DNA of 64,000 nt. Origin: Pisolithus tinctorius. Its lineage: Eukaryota; Basidiomycota; Agaricomycetes; Boletales; Pisolithaceae. The notes under the pieces were generated by a model that saw only the letters and a list, made by a program, of their open reading frames with translations, was not told where the DNA came from and did no database searches. This document shows, in pieces, positions 1 through 10,650 of the stretch (position 1 is its first letter; each line of letters opens with the position of its first letter). The stretch spans positions 62,001-126,000 of the forward strand of contig JANFAH010000014.1 in assembly GCA_024663395.1 (NCBI GenBank). Reading direction: 5' to 3'. The translations under genes were made by a program, and so were the position numbers.

Positions 1-1380
1 TCGCACGTATGGCAGGGGAACGAGCCGTTATTCCAGGATGTCAACGTTGAAAAATCCGTGTGGAACCTTCCCTACACGTTCCTCAATGAAAAGTTGCGCA
101 ATTTCTGCAAGGAGACGCGCAGACTTGGGTATAAGTGGGCATGGTCGGATACGTGTTGTATCGACAAGTCCACGAACTCCATCCTTAATCAATCTCTTAC
201 ATCAATGTACACGTGGTATGCGAATTCGGCAGCCACGCTCGTATTCCTTACTGGTGTAGCGCACCCATCCAAGCCCGGAGACCTTAGGCGTAGTTTATGG
301 ATGACACGAGCATGGACTTTGCAAGAGCTTCTCGCACCGAAACTCGTCTTATTCTATGACTCTGAATGGAAGCCATACCTTGGTGACGCTACCGCGAACC
401 GCAAAGAATCTTCGGAGATTATGCGAGAGCTAGCAGACGCCATCAGGGTTCCCCGCGGAACCATCGTCACGTTCTCTCCAGACGATCTCGGGGTGCGCGA
501 GAAACTTCGTCTCGCTTCGACGCGCAATGCGATGATTGAGGAAGACGTCGCATACTCTCTCATCGGAATATTCAAGTCCGATATTAGGCCTCAGTACGGC
601 GAAGGAGCTAACGCTCTCGGACATCTCCTGGAAGAGATCGTGACCCGCTCCGGCGAGGTCTCCGTGCTTGCATGGACAGGAAAGTCATCGTTATACAACA
701 GCTGTCTCCCAGCTTCCCTTTCCGTTTACAGTCAAACTCCTCACAGCCTTCCGTCACTCAAAGGGGAAGAGATGGAGACCTGCATCACAAAGTTACGTGG
801 CAAGTTGTCCCAGCAGGAAGCCCTGAGCGTCTATAATCAGATTAACCTTCTTCCACGGGCCCGTTTTGCGGACCAACGTCTACATCTTCCATGCGTCGTC
901 TTCTCTGTCAGGAGCCTCCGTATACAGGCGCTACGTAGTGGCGACGAAAAGCTATATCGCGCCAAGGTATCAGGGCTTGGAAGAGTAGAGTTCAGGACGG
1001 CAGATGATCTCCCGCTGCACGAGCCAAAGAAATTCGTCTTCGCGCATCCGTGGATTCATCATATCCAGGGTCCGGGTGGTGGGGTTGTCGCAGAAGGTGA
1101 CTCACTGTCTGATACCGACTCTGACTTGGATTCGGATGGCGACGCTAGATCTGACGAAGTTGTGGCTCTACACACTGTCTCCATGCCTCAGGTTGACGAC
1201 TATACCCGGGCGCTACAGATGATTGCTCGCCTCGGGCAGCCGTTCAACGCGCTACTTCTCGTACAGCAAATGCATGGAGAGTACAAGAGGGTCGCTGCAG
1301 AGAACGAGATTGTCATCTCTGGATTCGGAGCCGACATCGCCTCCAAGTACATTCAGGTACAAGTGTTGGAAATCGTTTGA
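1..1380 (+). CDS. HET-domain protein, copy 1 (3' part only)
   Basis: The reading frame is open from base 1 to the stop at 1378-1380, so the gene begins outside the window. The visible part starts inside the HET (heterokaryon incompatibility) domain at SHVWQGNEP and continues through SDTCCIDK, NQSLTSMY and RAWTLQELL, all hallmarks of the agaricomycete HET family. A variable acidic stretch follows (about 1100-1150, rich in D, S and E) and then a conserved tail. By comparison with copies 2 and 4, this is the last exon, and WD40 and TPR-like regions should lie upstream. It is closest to copy 2 both in coding sequence and in 3' flank. HET domains are known in fungi to trigger incompatibility cell death; what this protein senses is unknown. 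Confidence 0.85.
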   Translation, partial: SHVWQGNEPLFQDVNVEKSVWNLPYTFLNEKLRNFCKETRRLGYKWAWSDTCCIDKSTNSILNQSLTSMYTWYANSAATLVFLTGVAHPSKPGDLRRSLWMTRAWTLQELLAPKLVLFYDSEWKPYLGDATANRKESSEIMRELADAIRVPRGTIVTFSPDDLGVREKLRLASTRNAMIEEDVAYSLIGIFKSDIRPQYGEGANALGHLLEEIVTRSGEVSVLAWTGKSSLYNSCLPASLSVYSQTPHSLPSLKGEEMETCITKLRGKLSQQEALSVYNQINLLPRARFADQRLHLPCVVFSVRSLRIQALRSGDEKLYRAKVSGLGRVEFRTADDLPLHEPKKFVFAHPWIHHIQGPGGGVVAEGDSLSDTDSDLDSDGDARSDEVVALHTVSMPQVDDYTRALQMIARLGQPFNALLLVQQMHGEYKRVAAENEIVISGFGADIASKYIQVQVLEIV

Positions 1381-1800
1381 CGAATGTTTAGACTCGGCTG
1401 CTGGCTTTCAAAGTTGGTCTGTCTTTCTTCTCCTATCGGTCGTCTTTTTCTGTTCGTACTTCCCGTGCGGTCCTTGTTGGTTTGCTTGTTACATGGGGCT
1501 TGCGAGCAAGCTGGTATTAGTACGAGGCTGTTCACCCTCTCCGTAACTTCTCGTTCCCTATCAACCTGGGCTTCGTGGCGTTTGCTAATCACAAGACCCT
1601 CAAACTGAGAGGTTTTCTGAGTGCTGTTCTATAGAAAGCTCTTTGCGATTTGGTAGAGCTTTTCACATTGCTCATTACCCCGTTCCTTCTTCGATTGGTT
1701 CGCATGAACGACCCTTCAGGGCATCTTATCAATAAAATCAATATTCAGGTTTCTACACAGGTTCCCACGTAGCTACGTACCTATTTCAGATTCCGATATT
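1381..1800. other. 3' flank of HET copy 1, duplicated after copy 2
   Basis: No gene is visible. The sequence matches the flank after HET copy 2 (8819-9361) closely, apart from about 130 bases present near 9150-9285 and missing here. It leads directly into the 3' end of the truncated hydrophobin, so the HET stop and the hydrophobin stop were duplicated as one block. Confidence 0.7.
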
Positions 1801-2017
1801 TTACAGGGAAAGGTCAATAGGGGTACAGCCAACGTTGATGAGACCGTTCTGTAGATTATGTAAGATCGTCCATCAGCCATACACGGAAACTGGTCGGACA
1901 ATGGTAGGACTTACGAATGAGTCGCCTGTGCAAGCGGCCTGCGACGTGCAACTAGCACCCGTGCCCACACCGAGCGCGGTGATGGGACTACAGTTGAGGC
2001 CAACTTGGCCAGTTATA
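1801..2017 (-). pseudogene. truncated class I hydrophobin gene
   Basis: Reading on the minus strand, this has the last exon (1801-1848, ending [11 protein letters not shown]...*), the second intron (1849-1914) and the 3' part of the middle exon of the intact hydrophobin at 9362-9823. The first exon with the signal peptide, the first intron and the start of exon 2 are gone. The match stops at about 2017 and continues at once into sequence that lies upstream of the intact gene (9903 onward), so an internal deletion removed the 5' half. One Cys of the CC pair is also lost by a 3-base deletion. The copy cannot make a secreted eight-Cys hydrophobin. Confidence 0.85.
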
Positions 2018-2843
2018 ACCTTTCAAGTCCTTTGATCTATTCCGCAGCCCCCTGGTATCCACCTTGACCTGTCTTTGCCATAGCCTCCAACGGATACACC
2101 ATTTACCGGCACTCGACAGGGCAAATGGAGTCATGAGATAGTAAGTTTCTGATCCCGCGAAAAAGTCCACGGCCAAGGGCTCCAGTTGCCGTTCACGACA
2201 AATGACCCTTTCCTACGTAAGATGACTGACTTCTGCTGGTGGGGAGACCCCACGGGTTGATATTTTTTCCAATCGTTGCAGGAAATGAAGCTCAATTATG
2301 TCTCGGGACAAGAGCTAGCGACGGCCTCGGAGAGACAACATTCGAGACACCGTCTCCGCTCACCATTCGCCCGCCGCCGACAAATGATGTGCTCGAATAC
2401 CAACTTGAAAAGTGGGTAAACCATCTCCGTTCCGCCGTATTCGCGCTGTGCAGCTGCGGTGGGGAATTGCAGACGAAGGTCGTAAGTCCGCAGTCAGTGA
2501 CACTGGCGGGTATGGGGATTTTCCTTTTGTGGGCGTCCCGATAGACCATAGACTCCCTGGAAGGTTCTCTGTAGTGAAGTTGAAAAACCGATTTCCCTGT
2601 GCAGCTGTTAGAGTTCCTCAGGGTTGGAGGATTCATGGCATTCCCGTCTTCTTTGTGTTGCCATCCTGGCTATATCATACCAAGAAGTCTGATGGGATGC
2701 TTACACCGTCCGGAAAGTCCTCAAATGTTTGGAACGCATCTCTACTAGAGATCAATATGCTAGGTGTTATAGCGGGCCGCTTGTAAGTGGATTGTATTTC
2801 GAAGTCTTGCTTACCAAGAAGACACTAACGTTCGGCAACAAAG
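2018..2843. other. duplicated hydrophobin upstream sequence, no gene
   Basis: From 2018 to about 2717 the sequence parallels 9903-10640, the upstream region of the intact hydrophobin, and parts of 39370-39800 upstream of the third copy. After about 2717 the match to the copy-2 flank breaks off and resumes near 3440. The intervening roughly 720 bases hold the transporter fragment listed next. Confidence 0.6.
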
Positions 2844-3316
2844 TTCATTCGTGGGCGCGGACTCGCGTCAGGGCAACGGGATCACGCTCAAATTACTATA
2901 TCTTATGCGCGACAAGTCGCTCACACCTGCCGACGAGCCATTGCGCGAAGTCCGCACGTCACGCGTCACTGTTCGTTGGAATCCAGCTCGTCGGATTTGG
3001 TGCAGCGTTAGCTGTTACGCAGGCAGTCGGTGAGTTGTGCACTCTTTTTTTGCCATGTACATTCAGGTATGGCGTTTGGGGCCGACGTTACTGACATGTT
3101 TGTTTGTCAGCGGCAATTGCATTCCCTGTTGTTATTTTCCTTCTAGTTCCTGTCAGAACATTGATTATCCCTCGACTCCCATTCACTCTGGAAGAATTGT
3201 CTATCCTTGACGGTCCTACGGCTTCCCTTTTTGTGAGTGTCGAGCACTTGAATAAATCTAGGTCAACCTGCTGATGCACTTTATAGACCATGGAGTCTGT
3301 CGGAGGCTCCCTGTAG
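2844..3316 (+). pseudogene. 3' fragment of a BOR1-type anion/borate transporter gene
   Basis: Three pieces on the plus strand read as the end of an SLC4/BOR1-family membrane transporter: one beginning SFVGADSRQGNG and continuing into a hydrophobic helix (IQLVGFGAALAVTQAV), one reading FPVVIFLLVPVRT and then FTLEELSILDGPTAS, and a last exon TMESVGGSL followed by TAG at 3314-3316. GT-AG introns separate them (about 3030-3110 and 3232-3289). The frame is broken near 2965, where one base is missing between SRV and FVGIQL, and nothing recognisable as the N-terminal two thirds is present. This is a displaced broken gene end inside the duplicated HET/hydrophobin flank. The family call is from motif memory. 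Confidence 0.7.
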
Positions 3317-4668
3317 TCGAAGCGATTCCCTGCTCACCATCTAGAGCTCTTCAGTATCTGGTGGAAAGTTGTACATCATTTTCTCGCTCCTGTTCTGTTT
3401 ATGTTCCTATCTCAGCTGGTCGTAGAGATTGGAGACTGCTTATGTAGAAATGTACGCCATATCACACCTCCGATACGAGGAGATACCTTTGCAAGGAGTA
3501 GTGCAGCAGTCGTGCTCTGTTGATCCGTGTTCAAATTCACGGAAGGCGAAGTGCAAGAACGCTGTGAGCCTGTAAAGTACAACTAAAGGTGGACGGTTTC
3601 GTTGCCGTCGGTTTTCTTACTTTTGTACGACTTCGCCCTAAGGTGAGCTTACTATGGTCGTCATCGTCCTAGGATAATACATAGTCATATCCCGGGGGCA
3701 TCACCGGGTGAAGCCAGATGGCAACGACAATTCTCGTGGTCCTTCGCAAGCTGTAGGACACTCACCAGCTGCCGTGGCGGGTCCACTATTAGGAAGACTT
3801 TCGTCGCCCGGTGATCTCCCTACTGAAACTGAACAACATACACCACGACGTCGGAAGTATATAATGGGTACCTTTGCGAGTAAAGGAACGGGGCGTCCTC
3901 GAGTTGTGAAGTGTATTCAACCGAGTCGGAATGGGCATACACCCTGGATCTGGATTAGATAGCCTGAAAAGCCAAGACTTACAAGCGATAAAGAGGAATG
4001 TTACTTCGCGTGATCTGCTCGCATCGAACTGCGGGGCGTCGAAGCACTCGAACCGATGCGCGCATAAATGGATGGGATGTTTGTCGATGACGATATGACC
4101 GTCTGTTGTATCATATTCTGCCTCTCCCATCTCGTTGGGGTGATGCACGTGCTGATGAGCCTGGTGATGGACAGTGAAGAGGTGCGACCCACATGTGTCT
4201 TATCATTGCGTGAGGCTTTGGCGTTGTTAGCAGGATTCGATCCTACAAAGAAGGTTTGAGGATATCGGCGAGCGTGGAACCCCAAGACGGTGTTAGGACT
4301 GGGTGCGTGGTAGAGGGCATTGATACATGCGCTGGATAGTTTTCTGGGATTGGATGATTGTGGACATCTCAATACGTCACCACATCTTCCTTCGACACGT
4401 TTCCACCAGCCCTTACCCTTATATGCATCATCTCATGCAGTCGAAAGCACCGGATGTTGTGGAGCTCAGACCTGCACCGCCAAATCTTCATCGATTTCTT
4501 GATCATGAAGAGCACGATGCGACTCTGATGGTGTGAACTGACTCAGATCGAGATGTAGCTTGAGGAACGTGTGAGCTATATATTGAGTGTCATGACTCAG
4601 CAAGCTACGATGCATCGTTCTTTCCCTCCCTAAATCCAAGACAAGCCTTATTGGCGGGTTTGTCAGTG
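3317..4668. other. intergenic, includes repeated block upstream of HET copies
   Basis: No gene is recognised. From about 3440 the match to the hydrophobin-upstream flank of copy 2 briefly resumes. The block at about 4180-4500 recurs in diverged form at about 12900-13150 and 22740-22990, each time some hundreds of bases before a HET gene, so it belongs to the duplicated unit and may hold the promoter. Short open frames here do not look coding. Confidence 0.5.
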
Positions 4669-7600
4669 ATGACAATGGGTGCGTACTAGCAGTGAAAGAG
4701 ATTGAGGCATCCCTACTGACAGTTTGCTGTGGTGGTTAAGATGCGAAACAGATCGAAATTACATCCCACAGCGATGTATGGGCAATCAACTTTGCGGACG
4801 ACAGTCATGTCGTAGGAGGATATGCCAACGGTGAAATTCGTCGATGGAAGATTGAAGACGGACAGCAACACGGTCCAACCATGCAAGCGGGTAGCAGTGT
4901 TGTCGACTCTGTTGCCGTTTCCAAGGATGGCCAGTGGTTGGTGTCCGGAGATCGCGGAAGCAATGCGATCGTCTGGAATGCGGTCACTCATGAAAAAGTG
5001 CACGAGCTCACCAAACACGGCAACTGGGTATCGGGGATCGACATCTCGAGCGACAGTACTAAAATCGCCTCCGGGGACTACGGTAACGCCCGGATATTCA
5101 GTATCGCTTCCGGTATCCAACTCCTTCCAGTCCTCCCACACGCACGGGCCTTTAGTGTCAAGTTCTCCCCAGATGGCGGTCAATTTGCTACCGCCTCGGA
5201 CACTCATGGTTTCCGTGTCTACAGTACCCACAATGGCAGTATCTTGTTCGATTCAGGTACCAAGGGTTCCGTCGATTCATGGTCGCGCATTCCGTTGGTT
5301 TGGTCCTCTGATGGCAAGCAGCTGTTCGTCGCGAACACAGGCAAAATCATCTGTTTCGACGTTTCCAAATCTTCGTTTTCAGACTGGTCGATCCATGAAA
5401 ACATTTCTGCGGTATCTATAGCATCCAATGGTAGATTTATTGCATGTGCTGCAGGCACATCAGTTTCACTATGGGATTGTGTGTCCCACAAGCAGATCAG
5501 TGGCATTATTACATGCGCATTACAGATCAAATCCGTCGCTCTCTCACCAAGCGGGAGGTTTCTCGCATGCGGAAATGGCAAGAATATCACGATTCACAAT
5601 CTCAGAGATGTTCTTTCCCCTGAGTATTTCGACCATGGTGTAAGTGTACTACATCCACTCATGAAACTCGCGTCGCCAACAATCATTACGTTGCATAATG
5701 CTCTAATCCGTCAACAGCCCCACGCTTCTCAGCTTCCGCTCGTACAAGTGAGTGATGAAACCCTCAAGTCGTGGACACAGGACGACCCGGTAAACACCGA
5801 AATGCTACTTTCAGCGGAGATTGCGGGCTTTTCAAATCCCAGCCACTACCTGCTGGCGAATCGTGCTCTTATAAGAGTACGTTTGAAATATTTGGCACTT
5901 GCGGTTAAAGATGTCGAGGAGGCAAGTCTGCTTTTTCACTACTCCACGTACATCTTTGTTCATATGCACCTCAAGTCCCTCCGGGTGCAGTCATCACCTA
6001 TTGGCCATGTTGCGATGGCAGTCGCTCTTCTTGGCCAGGGCGACCGAGAGGGTGCACTATGCGCATTTGACCTTGCCTTTCATGATTGTGAACTGCATGA
6101 CAATAGATTTCTTTTACTGCTGAAGGTGCGCGAGGTGACCTAGATCGTTCTCGCAATTGATCTGCGTTCCGATCAGTTTATCCTTGTGTTCGAGTCCGGA
6201 AATCAAGAAGAGGCGATAATGCGTGTAGAGTATCTTGCTACGAGGGCACACAAGGACAACGATGATGACGCCACCTATCTTTACACCCAGGTATGTGTTT
6301 CGCGTGTGACGCAGACATGTAAGTATCACCACTGATGCATTGTGTAGGTCCTTGGAGTTATGTATATGAAAATGGGAAATTACGAACGTGCGATACCTTT
6401 GATAGAGCGTGCAAAGAACTTAGCCCCAAAACGTGAAAGATGTCCTCCGCTAGTGACAATATCGCTGGTAGGTCTTCTGTTATTATTACCGCTACCTATT
6501 AATGTAGCCCTTGATAAAGATATTTGGGTGGAGTTTCAATGGACTGGACATTGTTGCTCAGCAACGTCTGTGTGAAACCCTCTATGCCGAAGGACGTACA
6601 GCAGAAGCCGTCGAGATCCTCCTCAACATCATCAGGACATCAGACGAGGAAGTTCAGGGTAGCAAGGAGACTTCAGATTGGATTGCAGGTATTTCTTGTG
6701 GCCCTAGTCTGGTCGACGTGTATGTTCATTTCTGTTATCAGATTTCACCAAAAAATGTATTGCGACGCTTGAGCATGTTGGAAATGAAGCCTTTGGATCC
6801 GTTAAAGATGACGACATAATAACACAGTATTCTTCTGTGTTGTCTCTCAGCTCGCCAAGTCCCGCCGGTCTGTTTATCACGCGGAGCAGAGCTCGAGCTG
6901 CAAAAGGGTTGTGGGAAGATGCGCTACGGGATGCAAACGAGGTGTGCTTGGTATACTTTCTTGTTTGAGTCAGTTCCCTACAATAGCCTATAGGCAGTGA
7001 AAGTGGACCCTTCCAGCCCTTGGGGCTACGAGGCCAAGCACGTCGCGCTTCATGGAGCGAAATGGTATGATGAAGCGATCGATGCTTTCGGGTCTATGCT
7101 GCAAATGATCGAGCAGTCCCGTGACCCTGCAATCAGGGGTATGAATATCCTCTTTGAATCTAATACATGCAAGTAACGGTTACACAGAATTACGCAAGAA
7201 CTACGTCTCTCCTTCCGAAACGATTGCAGCTATTGATCCTGCCGTTCGTGGGATCCTAAAAAACTGTCCCCTCATCGTCATTGATGTCAACACCGGTTCC
7301 CTTTGTGACGGTCCCGAGCAGATCCGTATCTTCAAGGCTAGCCCGACATTCAAAGAGCTTGTTTCATCTATGACAAAAGAAGTGGACAACGGACGGATCC
7401 TACGAGTGGTTGCAAGGTTTTTCGGATACGTTATGTTCTCTCACGCGTGGCAGGGGAATGAACCGTCGTTCCAGGATGTCAACGTGGTCAGATCTGTTTG
7501 GAAACTCCCTCACCTGCCCCTGAATGAGAAGTTGCGCAATTTCTGCAAGGAAGCGCGTAGACTTGGCTACAATTGGGCGTGGTCAGATACGTGCTGTATC

Positions 7601-8818
7601 GACAAGTCCGCAAGCTCCACCCTGAATCAATCTCTAACATCTATGTATACATGGTATGCGAATTCGGCAGCCACGCTCGTATTCCTTGCCGGCGTAGCGC
7701 ATCCGTCCAAGCCAGGAGACCTTAGGCGTAGTTTATGGATGACACGAGTGTGGACTTTGCAAGAGCTTCTCGCACCGAAACTCGTTTGTTTCTATGACTC
7801 TGAATGGAAACCATACCTTGGCGATGCTGCCGCAAACCACAAAGAATCTCCGGGGATTCTACAAGAACTAGTAGATGCTATCAAGATTCCCCATGGAACC
7901 GTCGTCACGTTCTCTCCAGACGATCTCGGGGTGCGCGAGAAACTTCGTCTCGCTTCGACGCGCAATGCGATGATCGAGGAAGATGTCGCGTACTCTCTCA
8001 TCGGAATATTCAAGTCCGATATTAGGCCTCAGTACGGCGAAGGAGCTAACGCTCTCGGACATCTCCTGGAAGAGATCGTGACCCGCTCCGGCGAGGTCTC
8101 CGTGCTTGCGTGGTCAGGAAAGTCATCGTCATACAACAGTTGTCTTCCGGTTTCTGTTTCCGTTTACAGTCAAACTCCTCGTGACATTCCGTCACTCGAG
8201 GGGGCAGAGATGGAAACTTGCGTCACAAAATTACGTGGCAAGTTATCCCAGCAGGAAGCCCTGAGCGTCTATAATCAGATCAACCTTCTTCCATCCGCCC
8301 GGTTTGTGGCCCAACGTCTACATCTTCCATGCATCGTCTTCTCTGTCAGAAGCCTCCGTATACAGGAGCTACGTAGTGGCAATGAAAAGCTATATCGTGC
8401 AAGGGTATCAGGGCTTGGAAGAGTGGAGTTCAGGACGGCAGATGATCTCCCGCTGCACGAGCCAAAGAAATTCGTCTTCGCGCATCCGTGGATTCATCAT
8501 ATCCGGGGTCCGAGTTGTGAGGTTGTCGGGGGAGGTGACTTACGGTCCGATACTGACTCTGACTCGGAATGGGATGGCGACGCTAGATCTGACGAAGTTG
8601 TGGCATTACACACTGTCTCCATGCCTCAGGTTGGCGACTATACCCGGGCACTACAGATGATTGCTCGCCTCGGGCAGCCGTTCAATGCGCTACTTCTCGT
8701 ACAGCAAATGCATGGAGAGTACAAGAGGGTCGCTGCAGAGAACGAGATTGTCGTCTCTGGACTCGGAACCGACATCACCTCCAAGCACATTCAGGTACAA
8801 GTGTTGGAAATCGTTTAA
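4669..8818 (+). CDS. WD40-TPR-HET protein, copy 2 (intact)
   Basis: Ten exons keep one frame: 4669-4678, 4741-5639, 5733-5921, 5976-6125, 6177-6290, 6348-6467, 6520-6688, 6742-6941, 6994-7138 and 7188-8818, giving about 1208 residues. Residues 1 to about 303 are degenerate WD40 repeats (GGYANGEIRRW, SLWDCVSHKQ). Residues 304 to about 615 are TPR-like helical repeats (LLGQGDREGALCAF, AEGRTAEAVEIL). The HET domain starts near residue 740 (YVMFSHAWQGNEP, SDTCCIDK, WTLQELL), followed by about 350 residues including an acidic variable loop. The intron after GAGGAG at 5921 uses a GC donor (GCAAGT). The 10-base first exon is the least certain part; upstream in-frame sequence lacks an ATG. No NACHT or NB-ARC ATPase motif was seen. 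Likely an intracellular recognition/cell-death protein (inference from HET). Confidence 0.82.
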
Positions 8819-9361
8819 CGTATGTTTAGACTCGGCTGCTGGTATTTTAAAGTTGGTCTGTCTTTCTTTACCTATTGGTCGTTTTTGTTTGTTCGTACTT
8901 TCCGTGTGGTCCTTGTTGGTCTGCTTGTTACATGGGGCTTGCGAGCAAGCTGGTATTAGTACAGGGGTGTTCACCCTCTCCGTAACTTCTCGTTCCCTAA
9001 CAGCCCGGGCTTCGTGGCGTTTGCTAATCACAAGTCCTTCAAATTAAGAGGTTTTCTGAGTGCTGTTCTATAGAAAGCTCTTTGCGATCTGGTAGAGCTT
9101 TTCACATTGCTCATTACCCTGTTCCTTCACCGATTGGCTCGCATGCACGATTCTTCGAGTTAGTTGTTTTCTGTCAGTTTCTCGATTATTAGGCAGACTT
9201 TCGCTTCGTGCTTTCCGAAGAGATTTCAAAGGGACGCATCTCGAGCGCTATATACCAACATGCCAGCAGACTACGCTCGAGTATCTTATCGATAAAATCA
9301 GCATCCAGGTTTCTACACAGGTTCCCACGTAGCTCCGAACCCTATTCCGGATTCCGATATT
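8819..9361. other. 3' flank of HET copy 2
   Basis: No gene is visible. It is the counterpart of 1381-1800, with an extra segment at about 9150-9285. It separates the HET stop from the convergent hydrophobin stop. Confidence 0.6.
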
Positions 9362-9823
9362 TTACAGGGAAAGGTTAATAGGGGTACAGCCAACGTTGAT
9401 GAGACCGTTCTGCAAATTATGTAAGATCGACCATCAGCCATACACGGAAACTGGTCGGATAATGGTAGGACTTACGAATGAGTCGCCCGTGCAGCATGCG
9501 GCCTGTGACGTGCAACTAGCACCCGAGCCCACACCGAGCGCGGTGATGGGACTACAGTTGAGGCCAACTTGGCCAGTTATACTACCAAGGCTCAGGCCCA
9601 GGAGCCCCAGGAGGCTGGTCACCCCGGACGAGCTGGCCTGAGGAATGCCACTTTAGTCAAGGACCCTCGAGGCCGCTTTTGCTTGTAATCAACTTACATC
9701 TTGCACACTGTTGCAGCAATAGATGGTGCCGCCGTTGCACTGGCTTTGGCGAACGTCGAGGGGCGTGGCTGCTGCCAGGACGGCGAAGGAGGCGGTGATG
9801 ACTGCTGCAAGGCGGGGGAACAT
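9362..9823 (-). CDS. class I hydrophobin (111 aa)
   Basis: Three exons on the minus strand, 9698-9823, 9476-9637 and 9362-9409, join in frame with GT-AG introns of 60 and 66 bases to 111 residues, the usual size. The N-terminus ([20 protein letters not shown]) is a secretion signal. The eight cysteines follow the hydrophobin order: one in QCNGG, the pair in YCCN, one in LNCSP, one in ASC, the pair in ACCTG and the last in VGCTP. Class I is suggested by the spacing and the ending [17 protein letters not shown]. Such proteins are secreted and self-assemble at air-water and hyphal-wall surfaces. The gene is convergent with HET copy 2 and has a truncated twin at 1801-2017 and an intact paralogue at 38818-39288. 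Confidence 0.93.
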
Positions 9824-10650
9824 TGCAAAGTATTGTGAGTTGTGAGTAGAGAAGGAGTCCTTGTCTTTTCTGTAGGTTCTGGCTGACACTTGGTGGTTTT
9901 TATACCTTTCAAATAACCCCCTATTCCTTTAATCTATTCCACAGCCCCCTGGTATCCATCTTGACCTGTCTTTGCCATAGCCTCAAACGGATACACCCAT
10001 TTTCCGGCGTTCTACAGGGAAAATGGAGTCACGAGATAATAAGTTCCTCATCCCGCGAAAAATCCACCGCCAAGGGCTCCAATCACCGTTCACGGTAAAT
10101 GAGCCTTTCCTACCTAAGGTGACTGACTTCTGCTGGTGGGGAGACCCACGGGTTGATATTTTTTTCCAATTGTTGCAGGAAATGAAGGTCAAATACGTCT
10201 CGGCGGCAAGAGCTAGCGACGGCCTCGGAGAGACAACATTTGAGGTACTGTCTCCGCTCACCATTCGCCCGCCGCCGACAAATGATATGGTCGGACACTA
10301 TACCTTGAAAATTGAGTAAACAATCCCCGTTCCGCCATATTCGCACTGTGCAGCTGCGGTGGGGAATTGCACACGAAGGTCGTAGGGTCGCAGTTATTGA
10401 CACTGGCGGATATTAGGTTTTTCCTTTTGTGAGCGTTCCGACCTGGGACCAATACACAGCATAGACCATAGAGTCCCTCGAAGGTTCCACATAGCGAAGT
10501 TGAAAAACAGATTTCCCTGTTCAGTTGTTAGAGTTCCTCAGGGTTGGAGCATTCGTGGATTGTTCTCTCGTTCCCGTCTTCTTTGTGTTGCTATCCTGGC
10601 TATATCATACCAAGCAATCTGATGGGATGTTACGCCGTTTGGAAAGTGGT
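9824..10650 (-). promoter_or_regulatory. conserved upstream region of hydrophobin copies
   Basis: About 800 bases upstream of the hydrophobin start are shared with 2018-2717 and, more patchily, with 39289-39850. The nearest part reads TTTTTATACC about 75 bases before the ATG, a plausible TATA element. Conservation across three copies, one without a working gene, mainly reflects duplication; the part shared with the 39 kb copy is the best candidate for real regulatory sequence. Confidence 0.45.

Noticed and set aside
354..624. Minus-strand frames inside the HET exon conserved in all four copies
   Set aside because: They mirror the conserved plus-strand coding sequence; conservation follows from the HET frame.
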